A stretch of 64,000 nucleotides of DNA from the NCBI RefSeq assembly GCF_040954835.1, contig NC_090709.1:41672490-41736489 (forward strand). Reading direction: 5' to 3'. The DNA is from Lepisosteus oculatus. Lineage: Eukaryota > Chordata > Actinopteri > Semionotiformes > Lepisosteidae. Positions 38,204-51,317 of this stretch are shown piece by piece. A program made the position numbers and the translations under genes. Below the pieces are notes generated by a model. It searched no databases. It had not been told where the DNA came from and saw only the letters and a list, made by a program, of their open reading frames with translations. Each line of letters opens with the position of its first letter. The stretch's first letter is position 1.

Positions 38204-40624
38204 TCACTCCTCGTGGTCCCCGATGTGAGCCAGGAGGGCGCAGCAGTACAAGTGGGGCAGCCCCGGGTCGCCGGGGTCGCCGGGGTCGCCGACGAACGCC
38301 GCGATCATCCGCTCGATCTCCTCGCACTGCTCCCGGCCGGCCAGGGCCGGGGAGGTCCGCAGCAGGGGCAGGAAGCGGGGCAGGAGGTGGCGCTCCCACA
38401 CCAGCCGGGCCCTCTTGGCCGCCCGCTCGCCGGCCCAGGCCTCCAGCTCGGACCCGAGCCCCTCCCGCAGGGCAGCCAGGTCCCTCTTCAGGCGGGCCCT
38501 CTCCTCCGCCCCCGCCAGGGCCCCCCGGTAGGGCAGCCACCGGAGCCCCCCCAGGACGGAGCCGTCGGGCGGCCGGGGGACCCCCACGCCGAGCACCTCG
38601 GAGCTCCCGTCGTCGACCTCCGCCCCCGAGTTGAGGGCGAAGTCGGCCGCCGCCTCCAGCAGCGCGGCCGCGGCCCCCGGCGTGGGGCGCGCCATGTAGA
38701 CCACCACCCCGCCCTCGGCGGCCCGCGCCTTCAGCGGCCCCCCGCCGCCGCCGCCGCCCCCCGCCTCCCCCAGCCCGGCGATCCGCTCGTCGGCCCGCAC
38801 GGCCCGGGCCAGGGGCTCCGCGCACAGCCCGAGCAGCGGCGGGGTGAGGGGGCACCCCTGGCGCAGGCCCCGGGCCGGCCCGGGCTCGGAGGGGCCCCCG
38901 GGGGCCCGGCGGGTCACCAGCCGCTGCAGGAGGAGGCGGAAGGCCGGGGGGAGGCCGGCCGCCTTCAGCCGCTGGGAGAGGTAGGGCCACTTGACCCCGT
39001 GGGGCCGCAGGCGCAGGGTGACGACGAGGGCCGGGGGGCCGCTCTCCCAGGCCCGGCGTACCGCCCGGGCGCAGTCCCGGGGGCGAGGCTGGCCCTCTGG
39101 CCCCAGGACGTGCCTCAGCACGCTGTTGAGCCGCCGGGCCAGGATGCTGGAGAAGATCTTGTAGTCGACGTTGAAGCAGGAGATGGGTCGACAACTCTCC
39201 TCTTGCTGCGGGGCGCCCGCCTCGTTCAGCCACTCGGGCGCGGCCCGGCGGCCCAGGGCGTCGTTGAAGAGGGCCTGCAGGTACGCGGCCAGGGGGCAGG
39301 CGAGGGCCCGGTAGAACCGGACGGGGAAGCCGTCGGGCGCCGGCGCCTCGGGGTCCTCCAGGGCCCGGATGGCCAGCAGCACCTCCTGCTGGCTGACGGG
39401 ATCGGTCAGCACGGCCGCGACCGCCGAGCGCAGGTCGTCGGCGGCGCCGGCCCGCCGGAGGTGGTCCAGGTAGTCGTCCAGCTCGGCGCTCGGGCCCGGC
39501 GGCCGAGGGTGCGAGGAGGAGGAGGCGGTGGCGGGTCTGTGTACAGGGGTCTGTGACTCTGGTCCAGTCAGTCCAGGGGTCTGTGTCCCCGGTCCCGTCA
39601 GTCCGGGGGTCTGTGTCCCTGGTCCAGTCAGTCCGGGGGTCTGTGTCCCCGGTCCAGTCAGTCCGGGGGTCTGTGTCCCCGGTCCCGTCAGTCCGGGGGT
39701 CTGTGGCTGCCGCGGGAAGTCAATCGCCTCGCACCTCAGCCGGCACTTCAGCCCCCGCCAGGTCTCGGCGCCCTTCCGGCGGGAGAAGCCCCCGATCACC
39801 GCCCTGGCGCGGTCCAGAAACCCCTCCTCCCCCCCCCCCCGCAGCAGGAGGGCCGGGTCGAGCCGCCAGGCCGGGGGGCCGGCGGGCAGGAGCGACAGCG
39901 ACACGGGGGCGTGGTCGGAGAGGAAGCCGCCCCCCCCCCCGGGGCCGGGGGGCCGCCCGTGGACGGCGCAGCCCGCCACCCGCCGCAGGGCGGGCCCGGG
40001 CACGAAGATGTAGTCCAGCCGGGAGCGGTTCTGGGCCCGGTCGGCGTAGGTGTAGCTGCGCCCCTCGGGGTGCAGGGCCCGCCACACGTCCACCAGCTGC
40101 AGGGAGCGCAGGAAGGCGGCCAGGCCCCGCCGGCGGCGCCGGTGCCCGCGGTTGGGCGCAGCAGAGGTCCGGTCCAGCTCGCCGTCCAGCGCCGTGTTGA
40201 AGTCCCCGCCCACCACCAGCGTCCCCGGGCCGGGCCGGATGGCGGCGAGGGGCGCCCCCTCCTCGCCGGCGTTGTACACGCTGACGAAGGTGTACTCCTC
40301 GCCCCGCAGGGCGCAGCTCAGCGCCAGGTAGCGGCCCCCCTCGTCCCCCACGATCCTCAGGCCCTCGCAGGCCAGCCCCCGGCGGATCAGCACCGCCACC
40401 CCCCGGCTGCTGGGCCGGTACACGGTGAAGGCGGCCCACTCGTAGGCCCGGCCCAGGTCCCTCACCTTCGTCGTGCCGGGGGGCTCCCCCCGCCGGGGCC
40501 CCACGTGGGTCTCCTGCAGCAGGGCCACGTCGGCCCCCAGCTCCCTCAGGTGGCGCAGCACCCCGCGGCGCTTGTGCCAGAACCCGTTGGTGTTCCAGGA
40601 GACGATCTTCAGCGGCTCGCCCAT
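38204..40624 (-). mobile_element. LINE ORF2 relic (L1/Tx1-like): endonuclease intact-looking, reverse transcriptase dead
   Basis: One 806-codon open frame. Residues 1-260 are an APE-type endonuclease with SWNTNG (N11), QETH (E38), GGDFN (D141, N143), RLDYIF (D204) and SDH (236-238), all the expected catalytic positions. Residues ~306-360 are a minisatellite. Residues ~380-806 keep RT landmarks (PDGFPVRFYRAL, RPISCFNVDYKIFS, GLRQGCPLTP, about 478 and 588) but motif A has no Asp (TLRLRPHGVKWPYL) and the YADD box reads YMARP at about 643. Such an RT should not polymerise. The frame is very GC-rich. I see no ORF1 upstream. The clade call rests on motif style only. Confidence 0.85.
39545..39705 (+). 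repeat. 30-bp family E minisatellite inside the LINE frame
   Basis: CTGTG recurs at 39551, 39581, 39611, 39641, 39671 and 39701, exactly 30 bp apart. On the minus strand this encodes ten-residue repeats TPGLTGPGTQ, keeping the frame between endonuclease and RT parts. Elsewhere the family has 31-32-bp units. Confidence 0.92.
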
Positions 40625-40740
40625 CGGTTCCGGTTCCGGTGGAGCTGCGCGTTCCGGACTCTCCGGGCTTGTGGCAGTTCTGAACGGAGGATCGGGTTTG
40701 TGCCGTCCTTCTTAAAGCCCGATGTCGATCCGATACAAGA

Positions 40741-41030
40741 GTCAGAACACGAAGTCTCTGGGTGAGGCTGGTACTGATGGTGATGCCGCAGAGGGGTGTG
40801 TGCAGTCCCTGTTAATCCCTGATGTTGATCTGGTACAAGAGTCAGAAGACAAAGTCTCTGGGTGAGGCTGGTAATGATGGTGATGCCGCAGAGGGGTGTG
40901 TGCAGTCCCCGTTAATCCCTGATGTTGATCTGGTACAAGAGTCAGAACACAAAGTCTCTGGGTGAGGCTGTGACTGATGGTTACTGATGGTGATGCCGTA
41001 GAGGGGTGTGTGCAGTCCCTGTTCCACACC
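40741..41030 (+). repeat. 100-bp tandem repeat, three units
   Basis: AAGTCTCTGGGTGAGGCTG recurs at 40752, 40852 and 40952. It lies upstream of the LINE ORF2 start. Confidence 0.9.
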
Positions 41031-41640
41031 CTGGACAGGACACCAGTCCATCACAGGACACACACACCCTGGACAGGACACCAATCCATCACAGGACACA
41101 CACACACACTCACACACCCTGGACAGGACACCAGTCCATCACAGGACACACACACACACACACACCCTGGACAGGACACCAGTCCATCACAGGACACACA
41201 CACACTCACACACCCTGGACAGGACACCAGTCCATCACAGGACACACACACTCACACACCCTGGACAGGACACACACACACTCACACACCCTGGACAGGA
41301 CACCAGTCCATCACAGGACACACACACTCACACACCCTGGACAGGACACACACACACTCACACACCCTGGACAGGACACCAGTCCATCACAGGACACACA
41401 CACACACACACACTCACACACCCTGGACAGGACACCAGTCCATCACAGGACACACACACACACTCACACACCGTGGACAGGACACCAGTCCATCACAGGA
41501 CACACACACACACTCACACACCCTGGACAGGACACCAGTCCATCACAGGACACACACACACTCACACACCCTGGACAGGACACACACACACACTCACACA
41601 CCGTGGACAGGACAGCAGTCCATCACAGGACACACACACA
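41025..41640 (+). repeat. CA-rich minisatellite (family C), block before module 1
   Basis: Units as in 3983-4462 with CA runs of varying length. Confidence 0.93.
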
Positions 41641-42269
41641 CCAGAGCCAGAATTCCCAGAAGCCAGTTAACCGTCTCTGGACCGTGGGAGGAAACCAGAG
41701 CACCTGGAGGAATCTCGGGGGGAGAACATGCAGACTCCACACAGACAGCACCCAAGTCCAGACCTGATCCAGGTCCCCAGCGCTGTGAGGCAGCAGTGCA
41801 TGACCCCTGCCCCAATATAGGTGTCTAGTTAGGGAGTAAAACTCCATTCTGACAGCGCACTGAAACAGGGGTCCCCGATCCTGCTCCTGGGGTGCCCCCC
41901 ACACACTCACACGGTCACCTGCTGAAGGCGGTATTTGTAGGGAAGTATTTAAGAGAGTGACAGGAACACCAAAACTGTCCTCAGTCCCGTCCGCAGTGAG
42001 CTCTGCTGTGCGACTCTTTAGTTCTTTCTTTCAGTTTCGGTTTCGCTCAGCTGAGACCTCGCCGACACAACAACCCGTGGGAGCCCAGACTGAGACAGGC
42101 GCCGGTGGGTGTGGGGGGTGTGGACAGACGCACAACCACATTCCTCGCTCACACAAGCCTCACCACACGCGAGGGGAACATAGTTTTGCCGTGACCGGGC
42201 TGCGAAACTGTGCCAGACGAGCTCTTCCACCAGGACCAGAACTTCCAGTTCCTGCACAGTGATACACAC
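41641..42269. repeat. Promoter-like module, copy 1
   Basis: About 630 bp between CA arrays. It contains a dispersed-repeat tail (GAACATGCAGACTCCACACA), a TATTTAAG box at 41946-41953 and an ISRE at 42033-42046. Three close copies follow at 43453, 46237 and 47607. No known exon found in it. Confidence 0.85.
42021..42048 (-). promoter_or_regulatory. ISRE/IRF element in module 1
   Basis: On the minus strand it reads GAAACCGAAACTGAAAG followed by another AAAG. This matches the interferon-stimulated response element GAAANNGAAACT with extra GAAA half-sites. On that strand a TTAAATA box follows about 80 bp downstream. The same element is at 43846-43859, 46627-46640 and 48004-48017. The regulated gene, if any, is not visible. 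Confidence 0.55.
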
Positions 42270-43033
42270 AGACACACACACACACACCCTGGACAGGACA
42301 CCAGTCCATCACAGGACACTCACACACCCTGGACAGGACACCAGTCCATCACAGGACACACACACACCCTGGACAGGACACCAGTCCATCACAGGACACA
42401 CACGCACACTCACACACCCTGGACAGGACACCAGTCCATCACAGGACACACACACACACTCACACACCCTGGACAGGACACCAGTCCATCACAGGACACA
42501 CACACACCCTGGACAGGACACCAGTCCATCACAGGACACACACACACTCACACACCCTGGACAGGACACCAGTCCATCACAGGACACACACACACACTCA
42601 CACACCCTGGACAGGACACCAATCCATCACAGGACACACACACACACTCACACACCCTGGACAGGACACCAGTCCATCACAGGACACACACACACACACT
42701 CACACACCCTGGACAGGACACCAGTCCATCACAGGACACACACACACTCACACACCCTGGACAGGACACCAGTCCATCACAGGACACACACACACACACA
42801 CACACACACTGGACAGGACACCAGTCCATCACAGGACACACACACACTCACACACCCTGGACAGGACACCAGTCCATCACAGGACACACACACACTCTCA
42901 CACACCCTGGACAGGACACCAGTCCATCACAGGACACACACACACACACTCACACACCCTGGACAGGACACCAGTCCATCACAGGACACACACACACTCA
43001 CACACCCTGGACAGGACACCAGTCCATCACAGG

Positions 43034-43071
<38 letters not shown>

Positions 43072-43452
43072 GACAGGACACCAGTCCATCACAGGACACA
43101 CACACACTCACACACCCTGGACAGGACACCAGTCCATCACAGGACACACACACACTCTCACACACCCTGGACAGGACACCAGTCCATCACAGGACACACA
43201 CACACACACTCACACACCCTGGACAGGACACCAGTCCATCACAGGACACACACACACACTCACACACCCTGGACAGGACACCAGTCCATCACAGGACACA
43301 CACACACTCACCCTGGACAGGACACCAGTCCATCACAGGACACACACACTCACACACCCTGGACAGGACACCAGTCCATCGCAGGACACACACACACACT
43401 CACACACCCTGGACAGGACACCAGTCCATCACAGTACACCCACACACACACA
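42270..43452 (+). repeat. CA-rich minisatellite (family C), between modules 1 and 2
   Basis: About 1.2 kb of the family C unit with CA runs. Confidence 0.93.
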
Positions 43453-44079
43453 CCAGAGCCAGAATTCCCAGAAGCCAGTTAACCGTCTCTGGACTGTGGG
43501 AGGAAACCAGAGCACCTGGAGGAATCTCGGGGGGGAGAACATGCAGACTCCACACAGACAGCACCCCAGTCCAGACCTGATCCAGGTCCCCAGCGCTGTG
43601 AGGCAGCAGTGCATGACCCCTGCCCCAATATAGGTGTCTAGTTAGGGAGTAAAACTCCATTCTGACCGCGCACTGAAACAGGGGTCCCCGATCCTGCTCC
43701 TGGGGTGCCCCCCACACACACACACGGTCACCTGCTGGAGGCGGTATTTGTAGGGAAGTATTTAAGAGAGTGACAGGAACACCAAAACTGTCCTCAGTCC
43801 CGTCCGCAGTGAGCTCTGCTGTGTGACTCTTTAGTTCTTTCTTTCAGTTTCGGTTTCGCTCAGCTGAGACCTCGCCGACACAACAACCCGTGGGAGCCCA
43901 GACTGAGACAGGCGCCGGGGGTGTGGGGGGTGTGGACAGACGCACAACCACATTCCTCGCTCTCACCAGCCTCACCACACGCGAGGGGAACATAGTTTTG
44001 CCGTGACCGGGCTGCGAGACTGTGCCAGACGAGCTCTTCCACCAGCACCAGAACTTCCAGTTCCTGCACAGTGATACAC
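43453..44079. repeat. Promoter-like module, copy 2
   Basis: Near-identical to module 1. TATTTAAG at 43759-43766, ISRE at 43846-43859. Confidence 0.85.
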
Positions 44080-45811
44080 ACAGACACACACACACACCCT
44101 GGACAGGACACCAGTCCACCACAGGACACACACACACTCACACACTCACACACCCTGGACAGGACACCAGTCCATCACAGGACACTCACACACCCTGGAC
44201 AGGACACCAGTCCATCACAGGACACACACACACCCTGGACAGGACACCAGTCCATCACAGGACACACACACACTCACACACCCTGGACAGGACACCAGTC
44301 CATCACAGGACACACACACACACTCACACACCCTGGACAGGACACCAGTCCATCACAGGACACACACACACCCTGGACAGGACACCAGTCCATCACAGGA
44401 CACACACACACTCACACACCCTGGACAGGACACCAGTCCATCACAGGACACACACACACACTCACACACCCTGGACAGGACACCAATCCATCACAGGACA
44501 CACACACACACTCACACACCCTGGACAGGACACCAGTCCATCACAGGACACACACACACACACACTCACACACCCTGGACAGGACACCAGTCCATCACAG
44601 GACACACACACACTCACACACCCTGGACAGGACACCAGTCCATCACAGGACACACACACACACACACACACACTGGACAGGACACCAGTCCATCACAGGA
44701 CACACACACACTCACACACCCTGGACAGGACACCAGTCCATCACAGGACACACACACACTCTCACACACCCTGGACAGGACACCAGTCCATCACAGGACA
44801 CACACACACTCACACACCCTGGACAGGACACCAGTCCATCACAGGACACACACACACACTCACACACCCTGGACAGGACACCAGTCCATCACAGGACACT
44901 CACACACCCTGGACAGGACACCAGTCCATCACAGGACACACACACACCCTGGACAGGACACCAGTCCATCACAGGACACACACACACTCACACACCCTGG
45001 ACAGGACACCAGTCCATCACAGGACACACACACACACTCACACACCCTGGACAGGACACCAGTCCATCACAGGACACACACACACCCTGGACAGGACACC
45101 AGTCCATCACAGGACACACACACACTCACACACCCTGGACAGGACACCAGTCCATCACAGGACACACACACACACTCACACACCCTGGACAGGACACCAA
45201 TCCATCACAGGACACACACACACACTCACACACCCTGGACAGGACACCAGTCCATCACAGGACACACACACACACACACTCACACACCCTGGACAGGACA
45301 CCAGTCCATCACAGGACACACACACACTCACACACCCTGGACAGGACACCAGTCCATCACAGGACACACACACACACACACACACACACTGGACAGGACA
45401 CCAGTCCATCACAGGACACACACACACTCACACACCCTGGACAGGACACCAGTCCATCACAGGACACACACACACTCTCACACACCCTGGACAGGACACC
45501 AGTCCATCACAGGACACACACACACTCACACACCCTGGACAGGACACCAGTCCATCACAGGACACACACACACACTCACACACCCTGGACAGGACACCAG
45601 TCCATCACAGGACACACACACACACACTCACACACCCTGGACAGGACACCAGTCAATCACAGGACACACACACACACTCACACACCCTGGACAGGACACC
45701 AGTCCATCACAGGACACACACACACACACTCACACACCCTGGACAGGACACCAGTCCATCACAGGACACACACACACTCACACACCCTGGACAGGACACC
45801 AGTCCATCACA

Positions 45812-45849
<38 letters not shown>

Positions 45850-46236
45850 GACAGGACACCAGTCCATCACAGGACACACACACACTCACACACCCTGGAC
45901 AGGACACCAGTCCATCACAGGACACACACACACTCTCACACACCCTGGACAGGACACCAGTCCATCACAGGACACACACACACACACTCACACACCCTGG
46001 ACAGGACACCAGTCCATCACAGGACACACACACACACTCACACACCCTGGACAGGACACCAGTCCATCACAGGACACACACACACTCACCCTGGACAGGA
46101 CACCAGTCCATCACAGGACACACACACACACTCACACACCCTGGACAGGACACCAGTCCATCACAGGACACACACACACACTCACACACACCCTGGACAG
46201 GACACCAGTCCATCACAGTACACCCACACACTCACA
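44080..46236 (+). repeat. CA-rich minisatellite (family C), between modules 2 and 3
   Basis: About 2.15 kb. A run of variants at 44150-44870 recurs at about 44870-45590, so the block itself is internally duplicated with a period near 720 bp. Confidence 0.92.
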
Positions 46237-46861
46237 CCAGAGCCAGAATTCCCAGAAGCCAGATAACCGTCTCTGGACCGTGGGAGGAAACCAGAGCACC
46301 TGGAGGAATCTCGGGGGGAGAACATGCAGACTCCACACAGACAGCACCCCAGTCCAGACCTGATCCAGGTCCCCAGCGCTGTGAGGCAGCAGTGCATGAC
46401 CCCTGCCCCAATATAGGTGTCTAGTTAGGGAGTAAAACTCCATTCTGACAGCGCACTGAAACAGGGGTCCCCGATCCTGCTCCTGGGGTGCCCCCTACAC
46501 ACACACGGTCACCTGCTGAAGGCGGTATTTGTAGGGAAGTATTTAAGAGAGTGACAGGAACACCAAAACCGTCCTCAGTCCCGTCCGCAGTGAGCTCTGC
46601 TGTGCGACTCTTTAGTTCTTTCTTTCAGTTTCGGTTTCGCTCAGCTGAGACCTCGCCGTCACAACAACCCGTGGGAGCTCAGACTGAGACAGGCGCTGAT
46701 GGGTGTGGGGGGTGTGGACAGACGCACAACCGGATTCCTCGCTCACACCAGCCTCACCACACGCGAGGGGAACATAGTTTTGCCGTGACCGGGCTGCGAG
46801 ACTGTGCCAGACGAGCTCTTCCACCAGGACCAGAACTTCCAGTTCCTGCACAGTGATACAC
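46237..46861. repeat. Promoter-like module, copy 3
   Basis: TATTTAAG at 46540-46547, ISRE at 46627-46640. Few differences from modules 1 and 2. Confidence 0.85.
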
Positions 46862-47606
46862 ACAGACACACACACACACACCCTGGACAGGACACCAGTC
46901 CACCACAGGACACACACACACTCACACACTCACACACCCTGGACAGGACACCAGTCCATCACAGGACACTCACACACCCTGGACAGGACACCAGTCCATC
47001 ACAGGACACACACACACCCTGGACAGGACACCAGTCCATCACAGGACACACACGCACACTCACACACCCTGGACAGGACACCAGTCCATCACATGACACA
47101 CACACACACTCACACACCCTGGACAGGACACCAATCCATCACAGGACACACACACACACTCACACACCCTGGACAGGATACCAGTCCATCACAGGACACA
47201 CACACACACACTCACACACCCTGGACAGGACACCAGTCCATCACAGGACACACACACACACTCACACACCCTGGACAGGACACCAGTCCATCACAGGACA
47301 CACACACACTCACCCTGGACAGGACACCAGTCCATCACAGGACACACACACACACACTCACACACCCTGGACAGGACACCAGTCCATCACAGGACACACA
47401 CACACACTCACACACACCCTGGACAGGACACCAGTCCATCACAGGACACACACACACTCACCCTGGACAGGACACCAGTCCATCACAGGACACACACACA
47501 CACACACTCACACACCCTGGACAGGACACCAGTCCATCACAGGACACACACACACACTCACACACACCCTGGACAGGACACCAGTCCATCACAGGACACA
47601 CACACA
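46862..47606 (+). repeat. CA-rich minisatellite (family C), between modules 3 and 4
   Basis: About 0.75 kb of family C units. Confidence 0.93.
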
Positions 47607-48228
47607 CCAGAGCCAGAATTCCCAGAAGCCAGATAACCGTCTCTGGACCGTGGGAGGAAACCAGAGCACCTGGAGGAATCTCGGGGGGGAGAGGGAACAT
47701 GCAGACTCCACACAGACAGCACCCCAGTCCAGACCTGATCCAGGTCCCCAGCGCTGTGAGGCAGCAGTGCATGACCCCTGCCCCAATATAGGTGTCTAGT
47801 TAGGGAGTAAAACTCCATTCTGACCGCGCACTGAAACAGGGGTCCCCGATCCTGCTCCTGGGGTGCCCCCCACACACACACACGGTCACCTGCTGGAGGC
47901 GGTATTTGTAGGGAAGTATTTAAGAGAGTGACAGGAACACCAAAACCGTCCTCAGTCCCGTCCGCAGTGAGCTCTGCTGTGCGACTCTTTAGTTCTTTCT
48001 TTCAGTTTCGGTTTCGCTCAGCTGAGACCTCGCCGTCACAACAACCCGTGGGAGCCCGGACTGAGACAGGCGCCGGTGGGTGTGGGGGGTGTGGACAGAC
48101 CCACAACCGGATTCCTCGCTCTCACCAGCCTCACCACACGCGAGGGGAACATAGTTTTGCCGTGACCGGGCTGCGAGACTGTGCCAGGCGAGCTCTTCCA
48201 CCCGCACCAGAACTTCCAGTTCCCGGCC
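47607..48228. repeat. Promoter-like module, copy 4, with unique right flank
   Basis: TATTTAAG at 47917-47924, ISRE at 48004-48017. After TTCCAGTTCC at ~48222 it leaves the repeat and continues into unique CpG-rich DNA, so this is probably the ancestral copy. Confidence 0.85.
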
Positions 48229-48273
48229 CAGTCGCCCACACACCCGCCCACTCGCGCCTCGCCGGCGTCTGTA

Positions 48274-48357
48274 GGGAATTTTCACCTCCCCGCCTCAGCC
48301 TGGCTCCTGCAAAAGGTCCAAAACGCCCCTTCCGCGGGGCCTGCTGGGAAATGTAGT
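48274..48357. promoter_or_regulatory. NF-kB-like and ZNF143/THAP11-type sites beside module 4
   Basis: GGGAATTTTC at 48274-48283 resembles a Rel site. CCTGCTGGGAAATGTAGT at 48340-48357 is the reverse complement of ACTACATTTCCCAGCAGG, the SBS motif bound by ZNF143/THAP11 at many CpG promoters. With the ISRE 260 bp away, this looks like a real promoter region; I cannot see its gene. The interval 48360-49030 is otherwise unique with no exon recognised. Confidence 0.45.
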
Positions 48358-49037
48358 CCCCCTCCCCCCCCGCCCCGCTGACAGAAAGACTACAAAGTCG
48401 CGCCACGGAGACCACAGGGTCGCAGGGTCTGGGTTCCCCCGTGTTGTGAGCTGACCCCTGAGAGTGCAGCTCGTTCAGAGAGACGACGGTCCCCTTTTGA
48501 AACGCCAGTTGAAGACGAGTCTGCGGTCCAGGGGTGGGCGTGGGGGGGTCCCGTGTTCTGCCGGACCGCCAGGGTACCACCAGTGTTCCCAACTCGAATG
48601 GAAAACCATGCAATTCACAGGATACGGCAACAACAACAACAAAAATAAAAAGTCAAATAAAAATCTCCAGCCATTTCCAACATTTCCTGAAAGATTTCCA
48701 TATCTGCGTCCCTCACGCAAAACAGCGCGTCTGAATATGCCGGTGTGTCGTCGGCTTCCGCCTTCTCCGTTTCGCGTTAACCCCTTCGGTGGGAGGGGAG
48801 ATGAACAGGTTTAACAGAAACAAACGGTCCGACCGCCCTCCGGGGAATTATACTTTTTTTTTTTTCACTCTGACGCGAAATACTGCTATTTACACTTTTT
48901 TGTTTTCAGTTTAGAAAACTGCTGTCACTGTCCGGGACAACGCCTCGGGCGAGACGCCGGCCCCTCGGAAACGTGTCCCCCAGAATAGACCAGACAGTGA
49001 TCGATACCACCCGCGGCCCTCGGCTCTCCTGATTTTG

Positions 49038-50360
49038 ACGGCTACACAACTTCACGACAGGAAAAATAGGTGTCACTGGCACAGAAACAGTACACAACTT
49101 CACGACAGGGAAAATAGGTGTCACTGGCACAGAGACACTACACAACTTCACGACAGGAAAAATAGGTGTCACTGGCACAGAAACACTACACAACTTCACG
49201 ACGGGAAAAATGTCACTGACACAAAAACACTACACAACTTCACGACAGCAAAAATGTCACTGACACAAAAACACTACACAACTTCATGACAGGAAAAATA
49301 GGTGTCACTGGCACAGAAACACTACACAACTTCACGACAGGAAAAATAGGTGTCACTGGCACAGAAACACTACACAACTTCACGACAGGAAAAATGTCAC
49401 TGACACAAAAACACTACACAACTTCACGACAGGAAAAATGTGTCACTGACACAAAAACACTACACAACTTCACGACAGGAAAAATAGGTGTCACTGGCAC
49501 GGAAACACTACACAACTTCACGACAGGAAAAATAGGTGTCACTGGCACGGAAACAGTACACAACTTCACGACAGGAAAAATAGGTGTCACTGGCACTGAA
49601 ACAGTACACAACTTCACGACAGGAAAAATAGGTGTCACTGGCACAAAAACACTACACAACTTCACGACAGGAAAAATAGGTGTCACTGGCACAGAAACAC
49701 TACACAACTTCACGACAGGAAAAATAGGTGTCACTGGCACAAAAACACTACACAACTTCACGACAGGAAAAATAGGTGTCACTGGCACAGAAACACTACA
49801 CAACTTCACGACAGGAAAAATAGGTGTCACTGGCACAGAAACAGTACACAACTTCACGACAGGAAAAATAGGTGTCACTGGCACGAAAACACTACACAAC
49901 TTCACGACAGGAAAAATAGGTGTCACTGGCACAGAAACACTACACAACTTCACGACAGGAAAAATAGGTGTCACTGGCACAAAAACACTACACAACTTCA
50001 CGATGGGAAAAATAGGTGTCACTGGCACAAAAACAGTACACAACTTCACGACAGGAAAAATGTGTCACTGACACAAAAACAGTACACAACTTCACGACAG
50101 GAAAAATAGGTGCCACTGACACAAAAACACTACACAACTTCACGACAGGAAAAATGTGTCACTGACACAAAAACAGTACACAACTTCACGACAGGAAAAA
50201 TAGGTGTCACTGACACAAAAAACTACACAACAGGAAAAATAAATTATTCGCACTCACTGGCACATAAGCACTACACAACCGCACAACGGGAAAATACATT
50301 TGTGGCACTGATTGGTACATGAAACCTACACAACTTCCCCACAGGAAAAATAGGTGTCAA
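49038..50360 (+). repeat. ~46-bp minisatellite (family G), block 1
   Basis: Units TACACAACTTCACGACAGG, AAAAATAGGTGTCACTGGC, ACAGAAACAC, with shorter variants lacking part of the middle. The 261-codon frame is an artefact. Confidence 0.94.
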
Positions 50361-50499
50361 GGACACCAGTCACCCTGTTTCCTCGTTTTTCTCTTCCCTC
50401 TTTCCCTCTGGGAAGCGTTCTAGGCAAATGACAGGCAGGAACGTCAGTCCAGACTGGGGGGCTGTGTCTTCCCTTCAGGGTGTCAGGCAGGGGGCTGGC

Positions 50500-50755
50500 T
50501 GGACGCCCCCTCCGGAGCAGCTGGGGGTTCAGGGCCTCGCTCAGTGGATCGAGCCTGGAGTCCGGCGCGCCGGTTTCTGGCACAAGAACCGAAACCACCC
50601 CCCCCCCCAGCATCGTGCCCATCCAGACCCCCCCGGCCCCCCCCACCACCACCACCCAGACCGCCTTCACCCGCGAGGCAGGGAGCAGGTGTGTGTGTGT
50701 GCGCAAGGAGCTGTCGGTGGCACAGCCCGGATTTGAACCGGCAGGACGGGGGCGA
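50500..50755 (-). mobile_element. Diverged, interrupted tRNA-derived SINE
   Basis: GGAGCAGCTGGGGGTTCAGG and GCCTCGCTCAGTGG match the SINE body at 3704-3990, and GGATTTGAACCGGCAGGA near 50733 matches the tRNA head. Between them lie unrelated C-rich sequence and a GT run. Confidence 0.55.
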
Positions 50756-50894
50756 AACAAAGGGAGAGCTCTCACCTCCTTGTCCTTCTGTACTCGGCGT
50801 CTTTTCCTCTTCCTCCTCCTCCTCCTCCTCCTCTCCGGGCGTTGGCGGGTGTCTGTCTGGGAGCACCGTGGGGCTCCCTGGGTCCTGTCGCCCA

Positions 50895-50933
<39 letters not shown>

Positions 50934-51317
50934 GTGGTCTAAAACTCCAGAGCTGGCCCCTCTGTCTGCGCGTCCAGCGTGTGTGCGTGTCGGTGTGTGT
51001 GTGTGTGTGTGTGTGTGTGGGACCCGTCTCTCTCTCCTCACTCGCTCTGTCTGTCCAGGTGAGACCGAGACCTGCCTGTACCTACCTACAGTACCTGCCT
51101 GTCTGCCCGCCTGGGTGGAGACTGTCACGCACACACACGCACACACACACACACACAGATGCACGCCAGATGCCCCGATGCAAATTTCCTCCTGGGCTGC
51201 TAGTCAATGGGGCTGCTGTTCTGAGCTGTTCTGAGCTGTGTGGCCTCAGGCAGTCGCACCCGGCTCGTGTCCAGAGAGCGCAGGTGCCCGCAACCCTGCA
51301 GGACCGCCCCTGGGGAC
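50756..51317. other. Low-complexity intergenic stretch
   Basis: CTC triplet run, CT run (~50890-50930), GT and CA runs. No gene seen. Confidence 0.6.

Noticed and set aside
38213-39556. 447-codon plus-strand frame
   Set aside because: Antisense shadow of the GC-rich LINE ORF2; no family features.
44022-46424. 800-codon open frame, the second longest in the window
   Set aside because: Same CA minisatellite translated; a near-equal frame overlaps it in another phase.
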